This document shows, piece after piece, positions 45,401 through 55,391 of a stretch of DNA of 64,000 nucleotides. The stretch is from Rhizobium tibeticum (GTDB lineage: Bacteria > Pseudomonadota > Alphaproteobacteria > Rhizobiales > Rhizobiaceae): contig NZ_FOCV01000012.1 of the NCBI RefSeq assembly GCF_900110205.1, forward strand, positions 62,001-126,000, given 5' to 3'. Position 1 is the first letter of the stretch; every line of letters begins with the position of its first letter. The position numbers and the translations under genes are program-made. The notes under the pieces are model-generated. The model searched no databases, was not told the DNA's origin, and saw only the letters and a list, made by a program, of their open reading frames with translations.

Positions 45401-45826
45401 TCAGAGCTCTGCCTTGATCTTCTCGGCGTTGGCCGCGAGCACCGCATTGTCTTCCATCTGCCCCGAATGCGGACGCAGCGCCATGCCCTCGTATCGCGGG
45501 ATCACGTGGAAGTGCAGGTGGAAGATGGTCTGGCCAGCCGCCGGTTCGTTGAACTGGCAGACGAGGACGCCGTCTGCATCGAATGCTTCCTTGACGGCAT
45601 TGGCGATCTTCTGCACGACCGGGATCGTCTGCGCAAGAACCGCCGGATCGGCATCGAGGATGTTGCGCGAAGCCGCTTTGGGAACGACGAGCACGTGGCC
45701 AGGTGCCTGCGGCATCACATCCATGAAGGCAACCGTGTCATTGTCTTCGTAGATACGATGCGACGGAATTTCGCCGCGCAGGATCTTGGCGAAGATATTG
45801 TTGCTGTCATAGGTGGCGCTGGTCAT
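45401..45826 (-). CDS. HIT family nucleotide hydrolase
   Basis: 141 residues. It has the histidine triad HLHFHVIPRY, with NIFAKILRGEIPSHRIYEDNDTVAFMDVMPQAPGHVLVVPK upstream, as in Hint/PKCI-type hydrolases of nucleoside phosphoramidates. The ATG at 45826 follows GAGGAG. Last gene of a minus-strand run from RidA (48335); 53 bp after the FemAB-like gene. Confidence 0.93.
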   Translation of the reverse strand: MTSATYDSNNIFAKILRGEIPSHRIYEDNDTVAFMDVMPQAPGHVLVVPKAASRNILDADPAVLAQTIPVVQKIANAVKEAFDADGVLVCQFNEPAAGQTIFHLHFHVIPRYEGMALRPHSGQMEDNAVLAANAEKIKAEL

Positions 45827-45879
45827 ACGAAATCTCCTCTTTGCTGCTGTGATCGCGTAGCGCGGCAGGGACGAAAGCG

Positions 45880-47070
45880 TCAATCCTCCTGTCGGCGCTC
45901 GCCCTTTCGAAACGGGCTGTGCTCCGTCAGGATTTCGTTCATCTGTTCGACGTCGTTGCGCTCCCGCTCGAGATAGTCGGCGATCGCCCGGCGCAACCCC
46001 GCATGTGCAACATAATGCGCGGAGTGGGTTGTCACCGGCAGATAACCTCGTGCCAGCTTGTGTTCGCCCTGGGCACCGGCTTCAACACGCTTGAGGCCCC
46101 TTTCCAGGGCAAAGTCGATCGCCTGATGATAACAGACCTCGAAATGCAGGTACGGGTGGTCCTCGATGCATCCCCAATGGCGGCCATAGAGCGTATCGCC
46201 GCCGATGAAGTTGATCGCGCCGGCAATGTAGCGACCGTCTCGTTTTGCCATGACGAGCAGTATATTGTCCGGCATACGCTCGCCGATCAGCGAGTAGAAC
46301 TTGCGCGTCAGGTACGGCCGGCCCCACTTTCGGCCGCCCGTATCCATATAGAAGGCGAAGAACTGGTCCCAGATGCGTTCGGTCAGATCGCTGCCGGTCA
46401 GCCAATCGATGCTAATGCCGTTTTCGAGTGCGGTGCGGCGTTCCCTGCGAAGTGCTTTGCGCTTGCGCGACGCCAGCGTCTCAAGAAACGCCTCGTGATT
46501 GGCATAGCCTTCATTGATGAAATGAAACTGCTGGTCCGTCCTGTGCAGGTAATCCTCGCCCTCGAAGATGCCGATCTCGTCCTCGGGTACGAATGTGATG
46601 TGAGCAGACGACACGCCGAGCCGGCGCACGACTTCCTTGAGGCTCTCGGCTATTGCATGCTGGATCGGCAGGCGCTGCAGACCTTCGGCGACAAGCAGAC
46701 GTGGGCCGGTCGCAGGGGTAAAGGGAATGGAGCATTGCAGTTTCGGATAGTAGCGTCCGCCCGCTCGTTCGAAGGCATCGGCCCAGCCGTGGTCGAAAAC
46801 ATACTCGCCCTGGCTATGGTTCTTCAGATAACCGGGTAGGGCGCCGATAAGCTCGCCCTTGTCCGTTTCCAATAGCAGATGGTGGCCCATCCAGCCGGTT
46901 TGCGCCGTCGCTGATCCCGATTCCTCCAGCGAGGACAGGAAAGCATGCGACACGAAAGGATTGTAGGTAAGCGTGCTGCCTCTGGGGGAGGCCCCGGAAA
47001 GCCGCGACCAGCTCTCCTGGGAAATCGCGGTGAAAGACCGCTCGATGCGGATTGAAAGTTCGTCTGTCAT
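45880..47070 (-). CDS. FemAB/GNAT-like peptidoglycan-type acyltransferase family protein (former DUF482)
   Basis: 396 residues. Typical segments are GWMGHHLLLE, GEYVFDHGWADAFERAGGRYYPKLQCSIPFTPATGPRL, RKRKALRRERRTALENGI, FYMDTGGRKWGRPYLTRKFY and VEAGAQGEHKLARGYLPVTTHSAHY. This is the FemAB-like double-GNAT family common in proteobacteria. The name suggests peptidyl transfer to the wall, but the substrate is not established. Middle of the RidA-GDPD-FemAB-HIT run. Confidence 0.9.
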   Translation of the reverse strand: MTDELSIRIERSFTAISQESWSRLSGASPRGSTLTYNPFVSHAFLSSLEESGSATAQTGWMGHHLLLETDKGELIGALPGYLKNHSQGEYVFDHGWADAFERAGGRYYPKLQCSIPFTPATGPRLLVAEGLQRLPIQHAIAESLKEVVRRLGVSSAHITFVPEDEIGIFEGEDYLHRTDQQFHFINEGYANHEAFLETLASRKRKALRRERRTALENGISIDWLTGSDLTERIWDQFFAFYMDTGGRKWGRPYLTRKFYSLIGERMPDNILLVMAKRDGRYIAGAINFIGGDTLYGRHWGCIEDHPYLHFEVCYHQAIDFALERGLKRVEAGAQGEHKLARGYLPVTTHSAHYVAHAGLRRAIADYLERERNDVEQMNEILTEHSPFRKGERRQED

Positions 47071-47148
47071 GGAGCGAATGCGAGACCGTTTGGGAGGAAA
47101 ATAGGGCTCACCACCAGTCTGCGCACGATCTTGTCCAAAAAGCGAGCG

Positions 47149-47868
47149 TCAAACCGAAACGCGCGGATCGAATCCCTCGAATGTCATCTGGTCGGCATTC
47201 TCGAACGTGTGCTTTTGACCCTTTTCATCGCGCACGGTCCAGGTGATGACCACGATGCCCTTTTCACGTTGTGCCGTAATGAACGGGTTCGGCAGGTCGG
47301 CGAAGAAATAGGAAATGAAGTCGAGGCCGAGCTCAATGGCCTTTTCGTGCGCTTCGAACTCTTCCGGTTTGTTACCCCCTGCCGTCAGCCCGAGCGGAAA
47401 GGGGGCATTGAGCGCCTTTAGATCGCGAAGCAGCCAGTGGTCGAAGCTCATCAGGGCGACCTTGCCCTCATAACCTTCAAGCACTTCGAGAACGGCTTCC
47501 GCAAATCCCTCGTCATCGGCCTCGCGGCCTTTCAGCTCGATAACCAAGGGAACCTGGCCCTTCACAAGATCCAGCAGCTGCCGCAACGTCGGTATCTTGT
47601 CGGCTGTTCCGCCGACGGAGATGAGGCCGAGTTCCCGTGACGTGCGCTCGCGTACGTCTCCCTTGAGATTGCACAGGCGCTCCAGATCCTCATCGTGGAA
47701 GATGATCGGCACGCCGTCTGAGGCATAATGCAGGTCGCACTCGATCGCAAAGCCTGCTTCGACCGCACGCGAGAACGCCGAGAGCGTGTTTTCCCACACG
47801 GCCTTGTTGAGGTCATGATAGCCGCGATGAGCGACCGGCTGTTCCTTGAGCCATGCAGCTGAGGTCAT
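47149..47868 (-). CDS. glycerophosphodiester phosphodiesterase family protein
   Basis: 239 residues with the GDPD TIM barrel: AHRGYHDLNKAVWENTLSAF (His14, Arg15), IECDLHYASDGVPIIFHDEDLERL (metal-binding Glu/Asp and His) and LVIELKGREADDEGF. There is no signal peptide, so the enzyme is cytosolic. It hydrolyses deacylated phospholipids or lysophospholipids. The ATG at 47868 shares a base with the RidA stop (TGATG), implying coupling. Confidence 0.93.
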   Translation of the reverse strand: MTSAAWLKEQPVAHRGYHDLNKAVWENTLSAFSRAVEAGFAIECDLHYASDGVPIIFHDEDLERLCNLKGDVRERTSRELGLISVGGTADKIPTLRQLLDLVKGQVPLVIELKGREADDEGFAEAVLEVLEGYEGKVALMSFDHWLLRDLKALNAPFPLGLTAGGNKPEEFEAHEKAIELGLDFISYFFADLPNPFITAQREKGIVVITWTVRDEKGQKHTFENADQMTFEGFDPRVSV

Positions 47869-48335
47869 CAGGCAATTTCCACGATCGCATCGATTTCGAC
47901 AGCGGCGTTCATCGGCAGGGCGGCCATGCCGACGGCGGCGCGCGCATGCTTGCCGGCCTCACCAAGGACGCCGGCAATCAGGTTGGAGGCACCATTGATG
48001 ACGAGGTGCTGTTCGACGAAGTCTGATGCAGAGGCCACGAAGCCGTTGAGCTTGATGACGCGCTTGATGCGGCCGAGATCGCCGCCGAGAGCAGCGCGTG
48101 CCTGAGAAAGGATGTTGATGGCGCAGAGTTCTGCAGCGCGTTGGCCGGCTTCGACGTCGACATTCTTGCCCAGATGACCGGAGACGGCGATCTTGCCGCC
48201 CTCCAGAGGCAGCTGCCCGGAGATATAGAGGAGGTTCCCGCTGATAACGTAGGGAACGTAGTTTGCGGCCGGGGCCGCAGCCTCAGGCAGAGATATCCCC
48301 ATTTCTTTTAGGCGCGCAGCGATTTGATCGGACAT
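47868..48335 (-). CDS. RidA family protein
   Basis: A 155-residue YjgF/YER057c/UK114 fold protein: YVPYVISGNLLYISGQLPLEGG, NILSQARAALGGDLGRIKRVIKLNGFVAS and HARAAVGMAALPMNAAVEIDAIVEIA. The Arg in HARAAV aligns with the catalytic Arg of RidA, so enamine/imine deaminase activity is possible. It belongs to the longer about-150-residue subgroup. First gene of the minus-strand run. The precise role is unknown. Confidence 0.92.
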   Translation of the reverse strand: MSDQIAARLKEMGISLPEAAAPAANYVPYVISGNLLYISGQLPLEGGKIAVSGHLGKNVDVEAGQRAAELCAINILSQARAALGGDLGRIKRVIKLNGFVASASDFVEQHLVINGASNLIAGVLGEAGKHARAAVGMAALPMNAAVEIDAIVEIA

Positions 48336-48472
48336 TTTCCTCTCCGCTTTTGTTGTGAATAGTTCTAAAATTATGCATCAAGGCTTGGAATCTAGATTGT
48401 GACATTTTCGAGCCTCGATTTGGCCGAAAGCGTTCTTATAACATTGCAGGCGAGTCCAACAGGAGATTGTCA

Positions 48473-49309
48473 ATGTTCCGATCGAGTCTTGCCGCACTTC
48501 TTCTGGCGAGCGTTTCGACGACCGTCTATGCGGCCGCGCCAGCAACGAGTGCGGCGATTGCGACCGGTCTTGTCGCTCACCGGGCGGTCTATGATCTGGA
48601 ATTGAAGGACGCCTCGGAGCGCTCCGGCATTTCGGGCATGTCGGGCCGCATGGTTTACGAGTTCGACGGCAACTACTGCACGGGCTTCACCACCAACTTC
48701 CGCTTCGTGACGCAGATCGATACGGGCGATGCCGTGCGCGTCAGCGACCAGCAGACGAAGACCTTCGAGAACCTGAAGGACCGCAGGTTCACGTTCGACA
48801 CCAAGTCTTTTACCGACGAGCAGCTCGACAAGGAGGTCAACGGAGCCGCGCAGGACCAGGCTGAAGGCGTGAAGGTTGCCTTGACCCAGCCGACCAGCAA
48901 GGAGCTGCAACTTGCCGCGAGCCGGTTCCCGACCGAACATATGCTGGACGTGATCCAGAACGCCAAGGCTGGCAAGCGCCTGTTCGAGGCGCGCGTCTTC
49001 GACGGCTCGGATGATGGGGACAAGGCGCTTGTGACGACCACCGTCGTCGGCAAGCAGGTGGCACCGGCGGTCGATGAGGCCGATGCGGGCAATGCCGGCG
49101 CCTTCGCGAAGGCCGCCTTCTGGCCGGTCACGATCTCGTATTTCAACGAGAATACCAAGACCGACGCTTTGCCAGTCTATCGCATGTCGTTCAAGCTCTA
49201 CGAAAACGGCATCACGCGCGATCTGACCATGGACTATGGCGACTTTGTTCTCAGCGGCAGGCTTGCAAAGCTCGAACTGCTCGATAGAACGTCCGCTGCC
49301 TGCAAATAA
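48473..49309 (+). CDS. EipB family cell-envelope integrity protein (DUF1849)
   Basis: 278 residues. Signal peptide FRSSLAALLLASVSTTVYAA (cleaved near 21), then a periplasmic beta-barrel-like domain: GLVAHRAVYDLELKDASERSGISG, GRMVYEFDGNYCTGFTTNFRF, YENGITRDLTMDYGDFVLSG. The Cys in NYCTGF and the penultimate Cys in the C-terminal AACK match the disulfide described for Brucella EipB, a periplasmic protein needed for envelope integrity. The ATG at 48473 follows AGGAGATTGTCA. Confidence 0.9.
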   Translation: MFRSSLAALLLASVSTTVYAAAPATSAAIATGLVAHRAVYDLELKDASERSGISGMSGRMVYEFDGNYCTGFTTNFRFVTQIDTGDAVRVSDQQTKTFENLKDRRFTFDTKSFTDEQLDKEVNGAAQDQAEGVKVALTQPTSKELQLAASRFPTEHMLDVIQNAKAGKRLFEARVFDGSDDGDKALVTTTVVGKQVAPAVDEADAGNAGAFAKAAFWPVTISYFNENTKTDALPVYRMSFKLYENGITRDLTMDYGDFVLSGRLAKLELLDRTSAACK

Positions 49310-49429
49310 TCGTCGCGGATGCTCACCACGACGATTGTCGGTATGTCTAAGTAAACCCTCTCTATGCTAGTAATTCGAAAGGCGCGCTGATGAGGGCGCA
49401 AGAGTCGGATTGGAGTGAGAATCTTGACG

Positions 49430-50140
49430 ATGCGGCATGGTAATTTGAGTGGTGGACTCTCCGGACTCTCAGCTGGCTTGGTTGCGTTGACGCTGTTCGC
49501 GAGCACTCCAGCCGCGGCGTCGGATTGCGGCAGGACGCCGGTGGCAGGAATTGATTGGAGCGAGTGCAGCAAGAAGAATCTCATGTTGCAGGGAAGCGAC
49601 TTTCAGGGTGCCAACCTGGCAGGCACGGACCTGAGCCTGACCAATCTCAGCGATACCAATCTCACCTCGGCGAATCTCGAGAAGGCAACGTTGGCGCGTG
49701 CGTGGTTCACGGGAGCTCAGGCCGGTAAGGCGAATTTCTCGAAGATCGAGGCTTATCGATCCGGATTCGAGAACGTTTTCGCAGAGGGAGCGTCGTTCGC
49801 CGGCGCAGAACTTCAGCGCTCCAATTTCAATGGCGCAAAGCTCAGCGGCGCGAACTTCGAGAAAGCCGAGCTTGGCCGCGCGAGCTTCGCCAAAGCCGTT
49901 CTCACAGGAACCAAGTTCTCTCTCGCCAATCTGTCGCGCGCCGACCTCAGCGAGGCAACCTTCGAGGGGCCGGTAGCGTTCGATCGCGCCTTCATGTTTT
50001 TGACGCGGATCGAAGGGCTTGATTTGTCTGCGGCGACGGGTCTTGAGCAGGCTCAGGTCGATCTTGCCTGCGGCGATGCGAAGACGAAGTTGCCTGCCGG
50101 CCTTTCGCCACCGGCAAACTGGCCCTGCGCGTCGGATTGA
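49430..50140 (+). CDS. secreted pentapeptide-repeat protein
   Basis: 236 residues. The signal peptide (GLSAGLVALTLFASTPAAAS) is followed by DCGRTPVAGIDWSECSKKN. Tandem A(N/D)LXX repeats run from about residue 55 to 180 (LQGSDFQGANLAGTDLSLTN, NLEKATLARAWF, NFNGAKLSGANFEKAELGRASF), forming a right-handed quadrilateral helix. Two Cys near the N-terminus and two near the C-terminus (DLACGD, NWPCASD) may form caps. Periplasmic. The function is unknown. Confidence 0.88.
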   Translation: MRHGNLSGGLSGLSAGLVALTLFASTPAAASDCGRTPVAGIDWSECSKKNLMLQGSDFQGANLAGTDLSLTNLSDTNLTSANLEKATLARAWFTGAQAGKANFSKIEAYRSGFENVFAEGASFAGAELQRSNFNGAKLSGANFEKAELGRASFAKAVLTGTKFSLANLSRADLSEATFEGPVAFDRAFMFLTRIEGLDLSAATGLEQAQVDLACGDAKTKLPAGLSPPANWPCASD

Positions 50141-50219
50141 TCGCACTGCTGTGGCCGCCTTCAGCCGGCGTCGAGTACTCAGCCACGAGCCTCCATTGTC
50201 GCTTTTTTCGCAGGAAGCC

Positions 50220-50248
50220 TTGATTTTCCGGATAAGGAAGGGTATGGC
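50220..50248 (+). promoter_or_regulatory. candidate rpsB-tsf promoter
   Basis: TTGATT (50220-50225), 17 bp and TATGGC (50243-50248), leaving a leader of about 120 nt with a TCCGG/CCGGA hairpin before the rpsB start. Confidence 0.5.
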
Positions 50249-50373
50249 GACCCGCATTCCACACGTAAGGCATGGGATTGTCCGGGAGAAATCCGGATGG
50301 TTCCGCCCGGTGGCATTCTCGAAGAGGATGCTGTTAGCCTTGCGGAGGTTCAACCGGAAAAGGATAACAAGGC

Positions 50374-51138
50374 ATGGCATTGCCCGATTTCTCTATGCGC
50401 CAGCTCCTCGAAGCAGGCGTCCACTTCGGCCACCAGACGCACCGCTGGAACCCGAAGATGAAGCCGTACATTTTCGGCGATCGTAACAACATCCACATCA
50501 TCGACCTCGCTCAGACCGTTCCGATGCTGTCGCGCGCCCTGCAGGTTGTCTCCGACACCGTTGCTCGTGGCGGCCGCGTTCTTTTCGTCGGCACCAAGCG
50601 CCAGGCTTCCGAGCTCATCGCTGACTCGGCCAAGCGTTCCGCTCAGTACTACGTCAACTCGCGTTGGCTCGGCGGCATGATGACCAACTGGAAGACGATC
50701 TCCAACTCGATCCAGCGTCTGCGCAAGCTCGACGAAATCCTTGGCTCCGAGCAGTCCGGCTACTCCAAGAAGGAGCGCCTGACCCTCGAGCGCGAGCGCG
50801 AAAAGCTCGACAAGGCTCTCGGTGGTATCAAGGACATGGGCGGCACGCCGGACCTGATGTTCATCATCGACACCAACAAGGAAAAGATCGCGATCGACGA
50901 AGCCAAGCGCCTCGGCATCCCGGTTGTCGCAATCATTGACTCGAACTGCGATCCGGATCTGATCGACTATCCGATCCCGGGCAACGACGACGCTTCGCGC
51001 GCCATCGCTCTTTACTGCGACCTGATCGCCCGTGCTGCCATCGACGGTATCGCTCGTCAGCAGAGCTCGTCGGGCCGCGACCTCGGCGCATCGATCGAAG
51101 CTCCGGCTGAGCCGGCGCTCGACGAAACCGGCGCCTGA
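50374..51138 (+). CDS. rpsB: 30S ribosomal protein S2
   Basis: 254 residues. [22 protein letters not shown] at the N-terminus, [32 protein letters not shown], and [36 protein letters not shown] are canonical S2. The ATG at 50374 follows AAGGATAACAAGG. Leads the conserved rpsB-tsf-pyrH-frr series; 243 bp separate it from tsf, with no gene or clear terminator between. Confidence 0.98.
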   Translation: MALPDFSMRQLLEAGVHFGHQTHRWNPKMKPYIFGDRNNIHIIDLAQTVPMLSRALQVVSDTVARGGRVLFVGTKRQASELIADSAKRSAQYYVNSRWLGGMMTNWKTISNSIQRLRKLDEILGSEQSGYSKKERLTLEREREKLDKALGGIKDMGGTPDLMFIIDTNKEKIAIDEAKRLGIPVVAIIDSNCDPDLIDYPIPGNDDASRAIALYCDLIARAAIDGIARQQSSSGRDLGASIEAPAEPALDETGA

Positions 51139-51381
51139 TAAAAGAAGCAGGTGGGCTGAACTGCCCGCCATGCTTTCCAGAGATTGGGAAAGGCCGCTCG
51201 CGACTTTTAGAAGTTCGGCGGCCTTGACCGTTTCAGGCGGGGGCGGTCAGCCCGTCGCCATACGAGTTTCGTTATGACGCGTCTTTCATCACGCTGTCAT
51301 ACATACAGGTACATTTCGTGCCTCAATCCGGTGCCGCACCGCCTTTTGCGGGCCACCGTTTGAACCGACAAGAGGAAGCTT

Positions 51382-52308
51382 ATGACCGAGATTACGGCTG
51401 CACTGGTAAAGGAACTGCGCGAAAAGTCCGGCGCAGGCATGATGGACTGCAAGAAGGCGCTGCTCGAAAACAACGGCGATATCGAAGCCGCAATCGACTG
51501 GCTGCGCGCCAAGGGCATCTCCAAGGCCGACAAGAAGTCGGGCCGTACCGCTGCTGAAGGCCTGATCGCCATTGCCGGTGCCGGCCACAAGGCCGTCGTC
51601 GTAGAACTCAACTCCGAAACCGACTTCGTTGCCCGCAACGACGCCTTCCAGGATCTCGTTCGCGGCATCGCCAACGTTGCTCTTTCGACCGACGGCACGG
51701 TTGAGGCCATTTCGGCTGCAACCTACCCGGCATCCGGCAAGCCGGTCGCTGACACCATCAAGGACGCGATCGCGACCATCGGCGAGAACATGACGCTGCG
51801 TCGTGCCGCCAAGCTGGAAGTCGAGCACGGCGTCGTTGCGACCTACATCCACAACGCTGCCGGCGACGGCATCGGCAAGCTCGGCGTTCTGGTTGCGCTG
51901 AAGTCGAATGGCGACAAGGCCGTTCTGACGTCGATCGGCCGCCAGGTCGCCATGCACATCGCTGCGACCAATCCGCTGGCCATCCGTGCCGAAGAAGTCG
52001 ACGCCGCCGTTGCCGAGCGCGAACGCAACGTTTTCATTGAACAGGCCCGCGAATCCGGCAAGCCGGAAGCCATCATCGAAAAGATGGTCGACGGCCGTAT
52101 GCGCAAGTTCTTCGAAGAAGTCGCTCTTCTGTCGCAGGCCTTCGTGATCAATCCCGACCTGACGGTCGGCGCTGCGATCAAGGAAGCTGAAAAGGAAGCC
52201 GGCGCGCCGATCGAAGTTACCGGCATGGCACGACTGCTGCTCGGCGAAGGCGTCGAGAAGGAAGAGTCCGACTTCGCTGCCGAAGTCGCCGCCGTCGCCA
52301 AGGGCTGA
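51382..52308 (+). CDS. tsf: elongation factor Ts
   Basis: 308 residues. The UBA-like N-domain ([38 protein letters not shown]) is followed by the core [16 protein letters not shown] that contacts EF-Tu, and dimerisation segments. It is the GDP-GTP exchange factor of EF-Tu. The ATG at 51382 follows AAGAGGAAGCTT. Confidence 0.98.
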   Translation: MTEITAALVKELREKSGAGMMDCKKALLENNGDIEAAIDWLRAKGISKADKKSGRTAAEGLIAIAGAGHKAVVVELNSETDFVARNDAFQDLVRGIANVALSTDGTVEAISAATYPASGKPVADTIKDAIATIGENMTLRRAAKLEVEHGVVATYIHNAAGDGIGKLGVLVALKSNGDKAVLTSIGRQVAMHIAATNPLAIRAEEVDAAVAERERNVFIEQARESGKPEAIIEKMVDGRMRKFFEEVALLSQAFVINPDLTVGAAIKEAEKEAGAPIEVTGMARLLLGEGVEKEESDFAAEVAAVAKG

Positions 52309-52330
52309 TAAACCTATAAATGTGAAAACC

Positions 52331-52362
52331 GAAGGGCATCGCGTGACAACGCGGTGCCCTTC
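52331..52362 (+). terminator. hairpin between tsf and pyrH
   Basis: A 14-bp stem with one wobble (52331-52344 and 52349-52362) and a 4-nt loop, but no T-run. It is a partial terminator or mRNA-stabilising element 40 bp before pyrH. Confidence 0.55.
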
Positions 52363-52401
52363 GTGTATCCGGGCCTCAGCGGTGATATACGAGGAGCCAC
52401 G

Positions 52402-53124
52402 ATGTCGTCAGAGCCTGTCTACAAACGCGTTCTACTCAAGGCTTCCGGCGAAGCCCTCATGGGCAGCCAGGGATTTGGAATTGATGTAGCGGTCGCAGAC
52501 CGCATTGCGGCTGACATAGCCGAAGCGCGGCAGATGGGCGTGGAAGTCGGCGTTGTCGTCGGCGGCGGCAACATCTTCCGCGGCGTTGCAGTTGCCTCCA
52601 AGGGCGGCGATCGTGTCACCGGCGACCACATGGGTATGCTTGCGACCGTGATCAACGCGCTGGCGCTGGCAACCTCGCTGCGCAAGCTCAACATCGATAC
52701 CGTCGTACTGTCGGCGATTGCGATGCCCGAGATCTGCGAGAGTTTCTCACAGCGCGCGACGCTCTATCATCTGTCGCTCGGCCGCGTCGTGATCTTCGCA
52801 GGCGGTACCGGAAACCCGTTCTTCACGACGGACTCGGCGGCCGCGCTGCGCGCTGCCGAAATGGGTGCGGAAGCGATCTTCAAGGGAACGCAGGTCGATG
52901 GTATTTATTCGGCAGACCCGAAGAAGGATCCCGAAGCGACTCGTTTCGACCATCTGACGCACAGGGAAGTCCTCGACAAGGGGCTGGCCGTCATGGACGT
53001 CGCGGCCGTGGCGCTGGCACGGGAGAATTCAATTCCGATCATCGTCTTCTCGATCCACGAGAAGGGTGGTTTTGCTGAAATCCTCAAGGGCGGCGGCCTC
53101 AAGACCGTCGTTTCTGACAACTGA
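52402..53124 (+). CDS. pyrH: UMP kinase
   Basis: A 240-residue amino-acid-kinase-fold enzyme: [50 protein letters not shown] and [16 protein letters not shown]. It phosphorylates UMP to UDP. The ATG at 52402 follows GAGGAGCCAC; upstream in-frame codons overlap the tsf hairpin. Confidence 0.97.
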   Translation: MSSEPVYKRVLLKASGEALMGSQGFGIDVAVADRIAADIAEARQMGVEVGVVVGGGNIFRGVAVASKGGDRVTGDHMGMLATVINALALATSLRKLNIDTVVLSAIAMPEICESFSQRATLYHLSLGRVVIFAGGTGNPFFTTDSAAALRAAEMGAEAIFKGTQVDGIYSADPKKDPEATRFDHLTHREVLDKGLAVMDVAAVALARENSIPIIVFSIHEKGGFAEILKGGGLKTVVSDN

Positions 53125-53176
53125 TCGAGTGGACGGCTGGTTTTGCCGCAGCTTCTACCAAGACGGGAGCAATGAC

Positions 53177-53737
53177 ATGAGTGAAGGCATCGACATCAAG
53201 GAACTCAAGCGCCGCATGGATGGCGCGATTTCCGCGTTCAAGCACGATATCGCATCGTTGCGCACGGGCCGCGCCTCGGCCAACATTCTCGACCCCGTCA
53301 TGGTCGAGGCATATGGTTCGCGTGTGCCGCTGAACCAGGTGGCCAACATTACCGTGCCGGAGCCGCGCATGCTGTCGGTTTCGGTCTGGGATAAATCGAT
53401 GGTCAACGCGACCGACCGCGCCATCCGCGAGTCGAATCTCGGTCTCAATCCGATCATCGACGGCCAGAACCTGCGCATTCCGCTGCCGGAACTCAATGAG
53501 GAACGCCGCAAATCGCTGGTGAAAGTCGCCCACGACTATGCCGAGAAGAGCAAGGTTGCAATTCGCCATGTGCGCCGCGACGGTATGGACGGCCTTAAGA
53601 AGGCCGAAAAAGACGGTGTGATTGGCCAGGATGAAAGCCGGGCGCAATCAGATCGTGTGCAGAAGATGACAGACGAGACGATTTCTGAAGTCGACCGCTT
53701 GCTTGGCGAGAAGGAAAAGGAAATCATGCAGGTTTAG
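53177..53737 (+). CDS. frr: ribosome recycling factor
   Basis: 186 residues. The three-helix bundle and beta domain are shown by [42 protein letters not shown] and [22 protein letters not shown]. It dissociates post-termination ribosomes with EF-G. The ATG at 53177 follows GGGAGCAATGAC; an ATG at 53172 runs into a stop at once. Confidence 0.97.
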   Translation: MSEGIDIKELKRRMDGAISAFKHDIASLRTGRASANILDPVMVEAYGSRVPLNQVANITVPEPRMLSVSVWDKSMVNATDRAIRESNLGLNPIIDGQNLRIPLPELNEERRKSLVKVAHDYAEKSKVAIRHVRRDGMDGLKKAEKDGVIGQDESRAQSDRVQKMTDETISEVDRLLGEKEKEIMQV

Positions 53738-53780
53738 GGCGCGCTGCGGCTGCGCCATTGCTGCAAGAACCGGACGGGAA

Positions 53781-54527
53781 ATGTCGGAACGAACATTTTT
53801 GACTGTGCCAGAACACGTCGCCATCATCATGGATGGCAATGGCCGATGGGCAAAGCAGCGCGGACTTCCGCGGACGATGGGTCATCGAAAGGGCGTTGAC
53901 GCGGTGCGCGAGACCGTGCGCGCTGCGGGTGACGCAGGGATCAAGTATCTCACCCTCTTCGCCTTTTCCTCGGAGAATTGGCGCCGTCCGGAAACCGAGG
54001 TTTCCGATCTGCTTGGCTTGCTGAAGGCCTTCATTCGTCGCGACTTGGCGGAGCTTCATCGCCAGAACGTGCGCGTGAAGGTGATCGGCGACCGGCTCAG
54101 CCTCAAGAGCGATATCCTCGATCTTCTGGTGGACGCAGAAGAGAGGACGAAGTCGAACACCGCACTGACCCTCGTTATCGCCTTCAACTATGGTTCGCGC
54201 GACGAGATCGCTCGTGCAATGGCAAGTCTTGCGCGTGACGTCGAGGCAGGACGGCTGAGGGCGCAGGACATTTCACCCGCGCTCATCAATGCGCGGCTCG
54301 ATACGGCGGGCATCCCGGATCCCGATCTGATCATCCGTACGAGTGGTGAGGAGCGCCTTTCCAACTTCCTGCTCTGGCAGGCCGCTTACTCGGAGTTCAT
54401 TTTCGTTCCTGAATATTGGCCCGATTTCAGCCGGGAGATCTTCCATTCAGCGTTGGAGACCTTCGCGTCGCGCGACCGTCGTTTCGGTGGATTGGTAGCC
54501 CAAACGGCTGCGGCAGTAGGTACTTGA
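53781..54527 (+). CDS. uppS: isoprenyl transferase (undecaprenyl diphosphate synthase)
   Basis: A 248-residue cis-prenyltransferase with catalytic Asp18 in [29 protein letters not shown], and [23 protein letters not shown]. It makes the C55 carrier for peptidoglycan and polysaccharides. Its stop overlaps the cdsA start (TGATG at 54525-54529). Confidence 0.97.
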   Translation: MSERTFLTVPEHVAIIMDGNGRWAKQRGLPRTMGHRKGVDAVRETVRAAGDAGIKYLTLFAFSSENWRRPETEVSDLLGLLKAFIRRDLAELHRQNVRVKVIGDRLSLKSDILDLLVDAEERTKSNTALTLVIAFNYGSRDEIARAMASLARDVEAGRLRAQDISPALINARLDTAGIPDPDLIIRTSGEERLSNFLLWQAAYSEFIFVPEYWPDFSREIFHSALETFASRDRRFGGLVAQTAAAVGT

Positions 54528-55363
54528 TGCAGCAGGAGCTGAAGTTACGCATTCTCTCCGGAGTGATTCTTGCCGTCATCGTTCTGCTCGCCACCTGGTA
54601 TGGTGGTGTCGCCTTTAGCCTTTTGTCCGCATTGATCGGACTGCTGATTTATTATGAATGGTCGACAATCACGAGGCTTGCGACCGAGCAACCGGTCGCC
54701 AACGCGATCGGTTGGCTGGGGCAGGTGGCAATCGCCGTGGCCGTCGTGGCTGGCACATTTAGCTATTCGCTGCTTCTGTTATCGCTGTTCTTCCTGGTTG
54801 CTGTTGGCTTCGTGCTTGTGTCGAAAACATCGTCACGCTGGTTTCCCACGGGTATGATGTACGCCGGTCTTACCGGCATTGCGCTGTCGAGTATACGCGG
54901 CGCCGACAGCGTCGGGCTCGTTGCGATGCTCTTCGTCTTTGCAGTCGTGTGGGCAACCGACATTCTTGCCTATTTTGTCGGCCGCGCCATCGGGGGCCCG
55001 AAACTGGCGCCGAAGATATCTCCGGGAAAGACATGGTCCGGTGCCATTGGCGGAGCCGTCTCCGCAGTGATTGCCGGCAGTCTGGTGACTTATTTTGCGT
55101 TTCCGCAAAGCGTCGTGTTTGTGGCGCCGATCGCGTTCGTCCTGTCGATATGTAGCCAGGCCGGCGATCTCTTCGAATCTTTCATCAAGCGGCGCTTCGG
55201 CGTCAAGGATTCGAGCCGTCTCATTCCTGGGCATGGTGGCGTCATGGATCGGGTCGACGGGCTCATTTTTGCCTGCTTTGCAGCGTTCTTGCTAGCTGGG
55301 CTTTTTTCGCTGATAAAGGGCGGCGAAATGACGTCGCTCGGTGCAGCCCTGTTCGGCGTATAA
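54527..55363 (+). CDS. cdsA: phosphatidate cytidylyltransferase
   Basis: 278 residues with about seven membrane segments. It bears the CTP_transf_1 signature near the C-terminus: CSQAGDLFESFIKRRFGVKDSSRLIPGHGGVMDRVDGL, and upstream WATDILAYFVGRAIGGPKLAPKISPGKTWSG. It forms CDP-diacylglycerol. The ATG at 54527 is coupled to the uppS stop. Confidence 0.96.
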   Translation: MQQELKLRILSGVILAVIVLLATWYGGVAFSLLSALIGLLIYYEWSTITRLATEQPVANAIGWLGQVAIAVAVVAGTFSYSLLLLSLFFLVAVGFVLVSKTSSRWFPTGMMYAGLTGIALSSIRGADSVGLVAMLFVFAVVWATDILAYFVGRAIGGPKLAPKISPGKTWSGAIGGAVSAVIAGSLVTYFAFPQSVVFVAPIAFVLSICSQAGDLFESFIKRRFGVKDSSRLIPGHGGVMDRVDGLIFACFAAFLLAGLFSLIKGGEMTSLGAALFGV

Positions 55364-55391
55364 TGTCTGCAAAGGCTGGCGGAAAGATCAG

